A stretch of 35,256 nt of DNA, from positions 1-35,256 of the forward strand of contig QQNF01000045.1 in NCBI GenBank assembly GCA_003402705.1, in the 5' to 3' direction. The translations under genes and the position numbers were made by a program. The notes beneath the pieces are model-generated. The model did not search any database. It had not been told where the DNA came from and was given only the letters and a program-made list of their open reading frames with translations. Below are positions 24,966-33,653 of this stretch, in pieces. The number at the start of each line of letters is the position of its first letter. The stretch's first letter is position 1. Source of the stretch: Verrucomicrobiota bacterium (lineage in GTDB: Bacteria; Verrucomicrobiota; Verrucomicrobiia; Verrucomicrobiales; V1-33).

Positions 24966-26039
24966 ATGCGCCGCCGCCCGTTCCTCACCCTCTCCCTCGG
25001 CCTCATCTCCCCACTCGCCGCCGATTCCACACCTCCGCCAGCCCCTCCATCTCCCACTCCGCCCCCCGCCGACTCCATCGACAACGCCATCGCTGCCATC
25101 GCCCCAGGCCTCCTCAAACGCGCCTCCGTCATCATCACCGACTCCTCCCCGTCCTCCTCCACCGCCCCCGTCTCCCGCACTTTCCACTCCGCCGGCAGCG
25201 CCGACGCCATCGACTTCTGGCCCGCCAGCACTATCAAACTCTACACCGCCATCGCCGCCATGGAAGCCGCCCACGCCCGCGGCTTCCCGCTCGACGCCCT
25301 CGTCCTCTTCGAACACCGCCACAAAGACGGCCGCTGGATCACCGACTGCTCACGCACGCTCCGCGAAATGTCCTCCGAGGTCTTCCGCCGCTCCTCCAAC
25401 GAAGACTACACACTCCACCTCCGCATCACCGGCATCGACGCCCTCAACGAACACTTCCTCACCCCGGATCGCGGCTTCCCTCACTCCGCACTCATGCGCG
25501 GCTACGTCACCGCTCGCCCCTACGTCTACCTCCGCGAGGAACCCCAGCGCATCACGCTCTTCCACGCCGACAAACGGCTCTCATGGGAACACGCATGGTC
25601 CGGCCGCTCATGGTCCAAAGAACGCGGAGCCACCGTCATCGACGCCACCACCGGCAACTGCACCACCACCGCTGAACTCGTCTCCTGTCTCCATAAGCTC
25701 TTCTTCCACAACTCCCTCCCACCAGCAGATCGCTTCCGCATCAGCGACGCAATGGCCGACTTCCTCCTCCACGGCGCAGACGGGCTCTCCGGCCTCGAAA
25801 CCACCAACAAAGACAGCGGCCCCTACGCATGGGAAGGCGGCAAATCCTCCTTCCCCAACGCCCGCTGGTACCACAAATGCGGCCTCATCTCCAACCACGC
25901 CCTCGACGTCGCCTGCGCCGACGACCGCGCCAACTCCGGCCGCGCCGTCTTCCTCTGCGCCATGGTCCAATCCGGCAAAGAAGACCTCATCCGCCAGCTC
26001 TGCGCCGCCCTCCTCGCATGGGCCAAACGCCAACCCTGA
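24966..26039 (+). CDS. Serine beta-lactamase-fold protein (class A-like)
   Basis: The 357-residue exported protein has an N-terminal signal (RRRPFLTLSLGLISPLAA) and a proline-rich linker (about 22-36). The catalytic tetrad motif is S88-T-I-K91 in FWPASTIKLYTAIAAME, followed by a S142-S143-N144 motif equivalent to SDN, and K303-C-G in place of KTG. The WPASTIK context and spacing fit class A beta-lactamases and related serine hydrolases more than D-Ala-D-Ala peptidases. Whether it hydrolyses beta-lactams cannot be read from sequence; the Cys in the K-C-G box is unusual. It follows sbtB by 20 bases. Confidence 0.78.
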   Translation: MRRRPFLTLSLGLISPLAADSTPPPAPPSPTPPPADSIDNAIAAIAPGLLKRASVIITDSSPSSSTAPVSRTFHSAGSADAIDFWPASTIKLYTAIAAMEAAHARGFPLDALVLFEHRHKDGRWITDCSRTLREMSSEVFRRSSNEDYTLHLRITGIDALNEHFLTPDRGFPHSALMRGYVTARPYVYLREEPQRITLFHADKRLSWEHAWSGRSWSKERGATVIDATTGNCTTTAELVSCLHKLFFHNSLPPADRFRISDAMADFLLHGADGLSGLETTNKDSGPYAWEGGKSSFPNARWYHKCGLISNHALDVACADDRANSGRAVFLCAMVQSGKEDLIRQLCAALLAWAKRQP

Positions 26040-26116
26040 CTCCCTCCTCCCTTTTCCCTGTCCGCTCCACCCCTCCCGCGGCAGCAACCTCCTGACTACA
26101 CTCCCCGGCCCACGCC

Positions 26117-27682
26117 GTGACCTCCGACGACTCCATCTCCGATCAGCAACTCCTGCGCGAATTCGCCCTCTCGCAGTCCCAGTCCGCTTTCCGCACGCTC
26201 GTCGAACGCCACCAGTCCATGGTCTTCGGTACCGCCCGCCGCCGCATGCTCAGCGACGCCGCCGCCGCCGATGTCGCCCAGAATGTCTTCCTCGCCCTCG
26301 CCCGGAAAGCCGCATGGCTCAGCGCACGCACCAACGTCGGCGGATGGCTCTACAAATCAACCCTCATGGAATCCGCACGCCGCCAGCGCGACGAAATGCG
26401 CCGCGGCAGCCGGGAACGCCTTTACTCCGAAGAGATGAATATACGCGGTACCTCCGACGAAGACACCGACGCCCCTCGCGCCGCCGACCTCATGCCTCTC
26501 CTCGACGACGCCCTCTCAGGCCTCTCCGACGCCGACCGCGAAGCCATCATGCTCCGCTTCTTCCGAGGCCTCAGCCTCCGCGAAACCGGAGCCGCCATGG
26601 GCACCACCGAAGAAGCCGCCCGTAAACGGGTCAGCCGCGCCCTCGAAAAACTATCCTCCGTCTTCAAACGCCGCGGCACCGCCGTCTCCGCCTCTCTCCT
26701 CGCCGCTTCCCTCCTCCCGCAAGCCGCCGACGCCGCCGTCCCCGCAGGCCTCGCCGCCAAAGTCTCCGCCTCCGCCGCCGCCCTCCCCGCCACCAGCTCC
26801 GCCGGCCTCCTCTTCCTCAAAGCCGCCGCCCTCTCCAAACTCCACGTCGCCGCCGCCTGCCTCGCCGCCGCCGCCATCCCCGTCACCTTCCAGGCCGTCT
26901 CCCTCCACGACCTCCGGCTCGAAAACGCCCGGCTCTCCGCCCTCGCCTCTGGCTCACCCGCCGCCCCCACGCGCCCCGCCGCCTTCTCCATCGCCACCAA
27001 CTCTCCCGTCCGTTCCAACCCTCCCGGCGGCACCCGCTCTAACACCAGCGATTCCTCCTCCCACCGCCGCCACGAAGACCGCTCTAACCGCTTCGCCGAA
27101 TTCTGGGAAACCGAACGCCGCCAGCAGCGCGCCGCCCGTCTCCTCGCCATGGACGAACGTCTCGGCCTCGACGAAAACCAACTCACCGCCGCCGCCCAGA
27201 TCGCCGAACAAATGGACGCCGATACCCGCGCCGCCATGGAAGCCTCACGCACCAACGGCACCCAGCCCGACCCCAAAGCCCTCGCCGCCATCCGCGCCGC
27301 CGCCGACAACTCCCTCCTCACGCTCCTCAGCGAAGACCAGCTCGACGCCTTCTCCCGCTTCAAAACCGAAGAAGAACGCAACCGCCAGGAAGTCTACGCA
27401 GGCTCCATGCTCGGCGACATGCAGAAATCCCTCCTCCTCTCCGACTCCCAGAAGGACCGGCTCTTCTCCCTCTTCAGCACCCAGGCCGCCGCCAACGGCG
27501 GTGACCCCGGACCATGGGCATGGGCCCACCTCATGCAGCCGGACCAATCCGCCAGCCTCTCCTCCATCCTCACCGAGGAACAGTTCAATCTCTGGACACA
27601 ACGCTACGAAACCTTCGGCCGCATGTTCGGCGGCCCGCCCCGCAGCGATCCTCCCGCCTCCAATCCAGCCGAGAAGCCCTGA
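26117..27682 (+). CDS. ECF sigma factor fused to membrane segment and LTxxQ-like tail
   Basis: The 521-residue protein has sigma region 2 at about 22-98 (AAADVAQNVFLALARKAAWL; NVGGWLYKSTLMESARR), region 4 at about 126-182 (LSDADREAIMLRFF; SLRETGAAMGTTEEAARKRVSRALEKL), an Ala-rich hydrophobic stretch ending in a probable membrane helix at 242-260, and a C-terminal domain to 521. That tail has repeated helix starts of the LTxxQ kind: LGLDENQLTAAA, LSEDQLDAF, LSDSQKDRLF and ILTEEQFNLW. Such fused sigma factors are known from Verrucomicrobia and Planctomycetes. The layout implies a membrane-tethered sigma factor with its own periplasmic sensor. Start is GTG. It is convergent with the CotH gene. 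Confidence 0.9.
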   Translation: MTSDDSISDQQLLREFALSQSQSAFRTLVERHQSMVFGTARRRMLSDAAAADVAQNVFLALARKAAWLSARTNVGGWLYKSTLMESARRQRDEMRRGSRERLYSEEMNIRGTSDEDTDAPRAADLMPLLDDALSGLSDADREAIMLRFFRGLSLRETGAAMGTTEEAARKRVSRALEKLSSVFKRRGTAVSASLLAASLLPQAADAAVPAGLAAKVSASAAALPATSSAGLLFLKAAALSKLHVAAACLAAAAIPVTFQAVSLHDLRLENARLSALASGSPAAPTRPAAFSIATNSPVRSNPPGGTRSNTSDSSSHRRHEDRSNRFAEFWETERRQQRAARLLAMDERLGLDENQLTAAAQIAEQMDADTRAAMEASRTNGTQPDPKALAAIRAAADNSLLTLLSEDQLDAFSRFKTEEERNRQEVYAGSMLGDMQKSLLLSDSQKDRLFSLFSTQAAANGGDPGPWAWAHLMQPDQSASLSSILTEEQFNLWTQRYETFGRMFGGPPRSDPPASNPAEKP

Positions 27683-27688
27683 CCATCC

Positions 27689-30600
27689 TCACCGCCGGCT
27701 CACCCGCACTCTCGCAAACCGCTGCCCCATCGGCAGCCGCCACGTCTCCTCCTGCCGCCCTCCCACCGGCACCGTCACCGCCACCAGTTCCGTCAGCGGC
27801 TCTTCCACCCACTCCGCCAGATTCACGCTCGTCTCCACCGTCACCCGCGCGTCATCCGCCCCCACATTCCTCACAAACGCCACGCGTCCCTCCCCACCAG
27901 CCACCAGCGTCGCCGCCAGCTCGCCGCTCACCGCATAATCCACCAGATCCGCACGCCCATTCCCGTTGGCATCCGCTAGCGGCACCCCCGTAAACCGCAC
28001 CGCATCGTCCACCCCCGGCACCCCGCCCGCCCTCACCGACGCACGCCAGTTCCGCGGATTGCCATGGTCAGGATTCGTCTCCGGCGCAATCAATGTCAGG
28101 CTGTATCCCCCCCCATCCGCCGCCTCCGGCCACGGCAATCGGTCATTGTACCGGAATCTCCGGATGTCCGTCCCGTCCGACGCACTCAACGCAATCGCCT
28201 CCCCCGTATTGTCCAATCTCCCCGCATACACCCCGCCCACCACCACCCCCGGCCACGCCGCCGCAAACACCGCCGCATCCGCCACCAGCACCATCCGCTC
28301 CCCAGCCCCTAACACCGCCCCCGCCGGAAACCGGTACGCTATCCCCGCCGTAAACGCCGCATCCGTCAATTCCACCGGCCCGCCACTGATGTTCATCACC
28401 TCCAAATACTCCCGCTCCCCTCCCTCCGGCGGATTGTAATGCAGCCTCGACACCACCGTGTTCGCCGCACTCGCCGCCGTCCCCACCACAAACTGCGCCT
28501 CCGTCACCGGACTCCACTCCGCACCGTTCCTCACCCGCGCCCTCACCACCACCGTCCCCGTCAGCACCACCGGCCCACCATACAGAATCCCCCGCGCATT
28601 CCCACTAACCGCCTCCCGCGGATCACTCCCATCCAGCGTATAATAAATACTCCCCGCCCCCGTCATCGTCAGCCCGTAACCACTCGGCACCACTCCCCCG
28701 AACTTCCCAAACTCAGGCGCAGCCGTCGCCGGCCACAACCCCACACTCCGCAGTTTGCTGAACACCGACTGGCTGTTCCCCACGTTGAACTTCGCCGGCA
28801 GATACGAATTCTTCACCGCCGCCACCGACGGCAGCCAGTCCGCCGCCCGCGTGTACACCGCCTTCAACGGCACCCCCGGCCGACTCTCCGTATTCCCATA
28901 CGGCGTCGCATCCGCCGTGTCTCCCCACCGCGCACTCTCCGCCACAATCCCACGGTCCAACTCGTCCGCCGCACTCTGCCACCGTCCCTGACTCCGCTCC
29001 AGCGTCAGCGCCCCGCCATTGAACAAATGCTTCCTCACCCGGTCCGCAAACAATAACCGCCACTCCGCATTCTCCCTCAGTCGCTGATACAGCCGCCCCG
29101 CCGTCCGGTCCGTCCCCGTGTTCCCCGCCGCCGCACTGAACCGATCCATCGCCGCATTGTCCAGCATGATCTCCTGATCCCATACCCCGAACCGGTACCG
29201 CAGATCACCCCCAGCCCGCCGCCGCCACGCATAACCGTTATGATGCGGCCAGTCCTCGCAGTCCGCAAACACATGCAGCAGATAGTAATCCGCAAACTGC
29301 GCCACATCCACATACGCCTTCACATTCTCATACGCCGCCGCACTCACCAGACTCCCCGCACTCGTCATCAGCCCGAACATCGTCTTCCAACGGCTCGTCG
29401 CCGATGGATCAGGATCCACAAAATCATCAACCACTTCATAATCCCTAGCCTCCCCGCCCTCGTGCGACGCCACAAACTCGTCCTCCACCCGCTCACACAG
29501 ATTGTGACACCCCCAGTACAGCCCGTTGATGTACAAATGCACCCACCGGCTGTCCGCACTCAGCGACCCCATCGCCTCATGCGCCCGCCGCATCCACACA
29601 TCCCGGAAATACACCGAATCATCAGGCCGATAACGTCCCGGATCCCACGACACCAACCCCCAGCTGTCCGTAAAACTCGCCCGCAAGACCAGCTTGTCAA
29701 AACTCGTCACCCGGCTCCCCGGAAACACCGGCTGCCTCAGCTTCGCCGCCCCCACCTCCCCACGGAAACTCAACCGCAGCGAATGCTTCTGCATCCGCCA
29801 CGGCCTCCGGCTCGAGTTCCCATGCACCTCCACAATGCACGTCTCCGCAAACCGCCCCTCCCTCCCCGTCGGATCCATGAACTCAATCGAACACCGCCGC
29901 TCCCACGCCGCCCCGATACTCTGCGGATTCTGATAGATCCCGTTCGCCCCCAGAAAATCCCCCGGAGCCATCGTCAGCGATATCGTCGGCAATGCCCGCA
30001 GCGCTTCCTCCACCGTATACCCAACCGGCGCCGCCACTCCCGTCACCGCCGGATCCATCTCGTAATCCCCAGGCACCGTCCCGTTTCCCGCCCCGTCATT
30101 CGTGTCCACCTCCGCATTCATCCCCCACGTCGCCGGCCACCCGACAGGATTCGCCGGCTGCCTCACCACCTGATCCACAAATACATAAGTCTGCGTATCC
30201 ACATTCGACGGAATCCACCCCGGCAGAAACGCCGCCGCCCTCAGCACCGTCGTCCCGGTCACCGTCAGCGGCCCGCCATACACACTCCCACTCCCAGCCG
30301 TCGGCTCACTCCCGTCCAGCGTATAACGAATCACCGCACCCGCCGTCCCGCTCGTCATCGTCACCTGAAACGGATTCGTGTAAAACCCCCGGTCCGCCGT
30401 GAACTCCGTGTCCGCCACCAGTCCCGCAAACGGCGTCGCGTTAGGCAATCCCGGCGTCGGCACCGCATAATACCGAGGCTGCACCACCGCCCGGCTCATC
30501 ACCTCCACCTCCGGCGCAAACAGCAGGTCCCCATCCCCAGCACTCTCGTTGCACACCTGCACCGCCAGCACATTCACCCCGTTCACCAGCATCCCCGCAG

Positions 30601-32041
30601 GCACCGGCACCATGATCTCCTCAGGCACCAGCGCCTCGCTCCGACTCCTCCCGCGCGTCGCCGCCGCATTCCACCCTAACACCGCAGGCGCATTCCGCGT
30701 CACCAGCGGCACCCCATTCACCCACGCCGCAAACCCATCATCATACCGCACCCGCAACCGCAGCGCCTCCACCGCCCCCGCATGGCTCACCACAAACGGT
30801 GCCCGCATCCGCACACTCGCATTCACATTCCTCATCACCGATGTCACCGACCCGATATGCGGCGCGTACGACGCCGCGCTCACCGCCATCCCGTTCAGAA
30901 ACACCCCGATCGCCGTCGAACTCGCATCCCGCCGCCCCTGCACCGCAATCCGTCCAGCCGCATCACTCACCACATCAAAACTGAACTGCGACGCCTCGTT
31001 CGTCACCGGCAGACTGCTCCCGTTGAACGTATAGTTATCCCTCACCAGCACGCCATTCGCCGTCCAGTCACTCACCCGCGCCCCCGGCCCCCCCGAATCA
31101 TAACTCCACACCGTGCACCGGCATGGCAGCAGCGGCGGAAATCCTGACATCACCACTTCCAGTCCTCCATTCCCCGTCTGATCCCTCGAAAACACCACGT
31201 CCCGCAGCAGCGCGCTCTGCGTGAAACTCCCGCTGTTCACCGGCGTCGTCCGCAGCCGGTCATCATAACCATCCACCCCGAGATTTGTCAGGGAAACCGT
31301 ATACGCTCCCAGCGTCCGGCTCACCGTCCCCGTCTGCACCGCCCCGCTCCCGCCCGTCGCCCCGATCACAAAACTCTGAAACCCTCCCTCCGTATTCGCC
31401 ACCGTGTTGTTGTCCCGGTCATTCCAGTCCACCCGCAGCAGATCACCCCCAGGCACCGCATCATAACCAATCCCAGACACCCCAGCCGTCCAAGCCGCCG
31501 CATCAAATCCCGCCGCCTGCCACCCCTCCGCATCCCCAGCCTGCGGCACCCGCCACCGCAACCCGCTCCCCGCTCCCAGCACACTCACCACCGTCGCCTC
31601 CGCCGTCTCGGAATACGACACGTTCCGCCTCAGCTGCGGCACCGGCGCAAACGCCTGCGCCACCGTCCCGTCAGGCCTCATCAGCGCCAGATACTCCCCG
31701 TCAGGATCCAGCCGGAAATTCGCATGCAGTTCCTGACCCGCCACCGCCCGATCCTTCCCTGACACAAACACCACCACCCGCGCCCCCGCCGCCAGACTCA
31801 CCCCCGGCAACGCCCACTTCCCCGGCACCGCCGCATCATCCGTCAGCCGCCACCCCGCAAGGCTCACCGCCGCACCCGTCTCGTTCCGCAACTCAATCCA
31901 CCCAGGCGTATTCCCATCCGCATCCTCCAGCCCGCCCTCGTTCTCCGTCAGAATCTCCGTCACCTCCAGCGCTCGCAGCCGCACCGGCACAACGCTCAGC
32001 ACAGCCGCCGCCGCAACAATCAGATAATGGGGACAATACAT
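27689..32041 (-). CDS. Giant CotH-family protein with lamin-tail and chitobiase-like domains
   Basis: The 1450-residue exported protein starts with a signal (MYCPHYLIVAAAAVLSVVPV). Domains in order: lamin-tail domain at about 26-140 (WIELRNETGAAVSLAGWRLTD), beta-rich modules at about 150-500, a chitobiase-like domain near 540-610 (RYTLDGSEP), a CotH kinase-like domain at about 690-1040 (CIVEVHGNSSRRPW; HLYINGLYWGCHNLCERV; RFGVWDQEIMLDN), a second chitobiase-like domain near 1133 (YYTLDGSDP), a second lamin-tail domain at about 1190-1320, and a tail with DANGNGRADLVDYAV resembling a calcium-binding dockerin loop. Similar proteins are a hallmark of Verrucomicrobia and Planctomycetes. A role at the cell surface is likely; CotH kinase activity is possible. 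Confidence 0.92.
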   Translation of the reverse strand: MYCPHYLIVAAAAVLSVVPVRLRALEVTEILTENEGGLEDADGNTPGWIELRNETGAAVSLAGWRLTDDAAVPGKWALPGVSLAAGARVVVFVSGKDRAVAGQELHANFRLDPDGEYLALMRPDGTVAQAFAPVPQLRRNVSYSETAEATVVSVLGAGSGLRWRVPQAGDAEGWQAAGFDAAAWTAGVSGIGYDAVPGGDLLRVDWNDRDNNTVANTEGGFQSFVIGATGGSGAVQTGTVSRTLGAYTVSLTNLGVDGYDDRLRTTPVNSGSFTQSALLRDVVFSRDQTGNGGLEVVMSGFPPLLPCRCTVWSYDSGGPGARVSDWTANGVLVRDNYTFNGSSLPVTNEASQFSFDVVSDAAGRIAVQGRRDASSTAIGVFLNGMAVSAASYAPHIGSVTSVMRNVNASVRMRAPFVVSHAGAVEALRLRVRYDDGFAAWVNGVPLVTRNAPAVLGWNAAATRGRSRSEALVPEEIMVPVPAGMLVNGVNVLAVQVCNESAGDGDLLFAPEVEVMSRAVVQPRYYAVPTPGLPNATPFAGLVADTEFTADRGFYTNPFQVTMTSGTAGAVIRYTLDGSEPTAGSGSVYGGPLTVTGTTVLRAAAFLPGWIPSNVDTQTYVFVDQVVRQPANPVGWPATWGMNAEVDTNDGAGNGTVPGDYEMDPAVTGVAAPVGYTVEEALRALPTISLTMAPGDFLGANGIYQNPQSIGAAWERRCSIEFMDPTGREGRFAETCIVEVHGNSSRRPWRMQKHSLRLSFRGEVGAAKLRQPVFPGSRVTSFDKLVLRASFTDSWGLVSWDPGRYRPDDSVYFRDVWMRRAHEAMGSLSADSRWVHLYINGLYWGCHNLCERVEDEFVASHEGGEARDYEVVDDFVDPDPSATSRWKTMFGLMTSAGSLVSAAAYENVKAYVDVAQFADYYLLHVFADCEDWPHHNGYAWRRRAGGDLRYRFGVWDQEIMLDNAAMDRFSAAAGNTGTDRTAGRLYQRLRENAEWRLLFADRVRKHLFNGGALTLERSQGRWQSAADELDRGIVAESARWGDTADATPYGNTESRPGVPLKAVYTRAADWLPSVAAVKNSYLPAKFNVGNSQSVFSKLRSVGLWPATAAPEFGKFGGVVPSGYGLTMTGAGSIYYTLDGSDPREAVSGNARGILYGGPVVLTGTVVVRARVRNGAEWSPVTEAQFVVGTAASAANTVVSRLHYNPPEGGEREYLEVMNISGGPVELTDAAFTAGIAYRFPAGAVLGAGERMVLVADAAVFAAAWPGVVVGGVYAGRLDNTGEAIALSASDGTDIRRFRYNDRLPWPEAADGGGYSLTLIAPETNPDHGNPRNWRASVRAGGVPGVDDAVRFTGVPLADANGNGRADLVDYAVSGELAATLVAGGEGRVAFVRNVGADDARVTVETSVNLAEWVEEPLTELVAVTVPVGGRQEETWRLPMGQRFARVRVSRR

Positions 32042-32142
32042 AAATGGGGGTCTCCATTCTCACCACATTCCCTCCCTCCGGAAAAGGGAAATCCGCCAGC
32101 TCCCTCCCGCCTGTCAGGAATCCGCCCCTCCCCAAGCCGCCC

Positions 32143-32811
32143 TCAAAACACCCGCAGCGGCCTCCCATCCAGCGCCATCACCTGCCCCGATACCCCCGGC
32201 ATCCCATGCAGTCCCAGAATCCCCCGCGCCACTTCCTCAGGCTCATTCACCCGCCTCAACACACTCGCCTCCCTCGCCGCCTCCCGCACCCAATCCCCCA
32301 CCCCAGCCGTAAACGCCGTCTCCATCCACCCTGGCAGCACACAATTCACCCGAATCCCCAACCCGCCCAGTTCCTCCGCCAGCGCCCGCGTCATCCCAGC
32401 CAATCCCGCCTTCGCCGCCGCATACGCACTCTGCCCCACCGGCCCACTCACCGCTGAATGCGAACCCACAAACACAATGTGCCCACGCCCCGCACGCACC
32501 ATCACCGCCGCCGCCGCCCGCGCACTCAGAAACGCCCCGCGCAGATTCACCTCCAGCACCTCCGCAAACGCCTCCCCGCTCATCCCCGCCACCAACCCGT
32601 CCCGCCTCATCCCCGCCGCACACACCAGCAAATCCAATCGCTCCATCCCCCCGATCACCCGCTCCACCATCCCCTCATCCCTTACATCCAGTTCCCCACG
32701 CCCCAACGCATGCACCACCCAACCCTCCTCACCAGCCACCATCGCCAGCGCACTCCCTAACGCCCCGCGCCCACCCGTCACCACCAGCGTCGTCCCCTCC
32801 TCCACCCTCAT
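32143..32811 (-). CDS. Short-chain dehydrogenase/reductase, FabG-like
   Basis: The 222-residue cytoplasmic protein is a classical SDR. The cofactor loop is T12-GGRGALG, CAAG (64-67) replaces the usual NAAG, and the catalytic residues are S117, Y130 and K134 (YAAAK). The LPGWMETAF loop follows and the C-terminus ends VSGQVMALDGR, as in FabG-like 3-oxoacyl reductases. Its ATG overlaps the stop of the upstream gene (ATGA), so it is the last gene of a coupled operon whose earlier members are secreted proteins of unknown role. The substrate is unknown. Confidence 0.9.
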   Translation of the reverse strand: MRVEEGTTLVVTGGRGALGSALAMVAGEEGWVVHALGRGELDVRDEGMVERVIGGMERLDLLVCAAGMRRDGLVAGMSGEAFAEVLEVNLRGAFLSARAAAAVMVRAGRGHIVFVGSHSAVSGPVGQSAYAAAKAGLAGMTRALAEELGGLGIRVNCVLPGWMETAFTAGVGDWVREAAREASVLRRVNEPEEVARGILGLHGMPGVSGQVMALDGRPLRVF

Positions 32812-33653
32812 CGCCCCGCCGCAGCCACCGGTTCAAGCATCACCGCCCGCAAATCCCACAAACTCCCGTTCTTCTCCTCCGCCAGACTCTCCGCCACCAC
32901 CTTCAAATCCAACCCGGATCCCGTCACCTTCACCGTCCCAACCTGCAGCACCCCCCTCCGCGTCCAACTCTCCCCCTCCGGCACCTCCACCGTGAATTCC
33001 TCACGCCCAGCCTTCACCTTCGCCACCCCACCACCACCAGGCCCGCACTGAAACCGCAGAATCACCGCATACTCCCCAGGCACCAACCCAGATACCGTCC
33101 ACGCCGCCGCCGCCTTCTCCTCCCCCCAGTACCCACGCCCGATCCCCCCGCCGCCCGATGGCAGGCTGTTCCTGTCAATCTCCGCCTTCTCAATCTTCAG
33201 TACCCTCGTCCGCGCCTGACCACCAGCCCCACCGCCCGCCACCACATCATCCGGCACTTCCTCCGGCTGCAAGGTCGCCGCCAGCGCTTCCAGCAATTCA
33301 TCAGGCGTCGGCCCCGCAGGGATCCCTTCAGGCGGCTCAGGCTCAGGCTTCGCCTCCAGCACCCGCATCACCCTCATCCGCTCCGCTGCCGCCGCCGCCG
33401 CTTCCTCCGCCCGACCCGTCTCCCCAAGCCGCTTCTCCAGCGCCGACAACCCGTCCGCATACAACGCAAACCGCCGCCGCAGCATCGCCCGCCGCGCCTC
33501 CTGATACCGCCCCGCCACCGCCTTCAATGCCCCGTCCTCCTCCGCCCGATCCTGCCCGCGCACTTCTTCTAACACACCACACAACCCTCCCGCCACCACC
33601 ACCCACACCGGCAGCCGCTTCCCAGCAAAAACGCTCAGCTCGCCCGCTCTCAT
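32808..33653 (-). CDS. Secreted coiled-coil/beta-domain protein of unknown function
   Basis: The 281-residue protein has an N-terminal hydrophobic segment (LPVWVVVAGGLCGVL), a charged helical region with coiled-coil character at about 35-95, a proline-rich linker, and a beta-rich C-terminal domain at about 150-275 (WTVSGLVPGEYAVILRF; GSGLDLKVVAESL). It ends in the motif NGSLWDLRAVMLEP. The neighbour upstream ends the same way (DGSLFDLKAVELQP), as does the partial gene at the right edge, so the three are paralogues. Start can be GTG 33656 (GTGA overlap) or ATG 33653 (TGATG overlap); the ATG is used here. The domain resembles a carbohydrate-binding or galactose-binding fold only in general outline. 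Confidence 0.75.
   Translation of the reverse strand: MRAGELSVFAGKRLPVWVVVAGGLCGVLEEVRGQDRAEEDGALKAVAGRYQEARRAMLRRRFALYADGLSALEKRLGETGRAEEAAAAAAERMRVMRVLEAKPEPEPPEGIPAGPTPDELLEALAATLQPEEVPDDVVAGGGAGGQARTRVLKIEKAEIDRNSLPSGGGGIGRGYWGEEKAAAAWTVSGLVPGEYAVILRFQCGPGGGGVAKVKAGREEFTVEVPEGESWTRRGVLQVGTVKVTGSGLDLKVVAESLAEEKNGSLWDLRAVMLEPVAAAGR

Noticed and set aside
29240..30679. 479-codon open frame on the + strand inside the CotH gene
   Set aside because: Its product is mostly R, H, P and L repeats without order, typical of a shadow frame. The CotH reading is certain.
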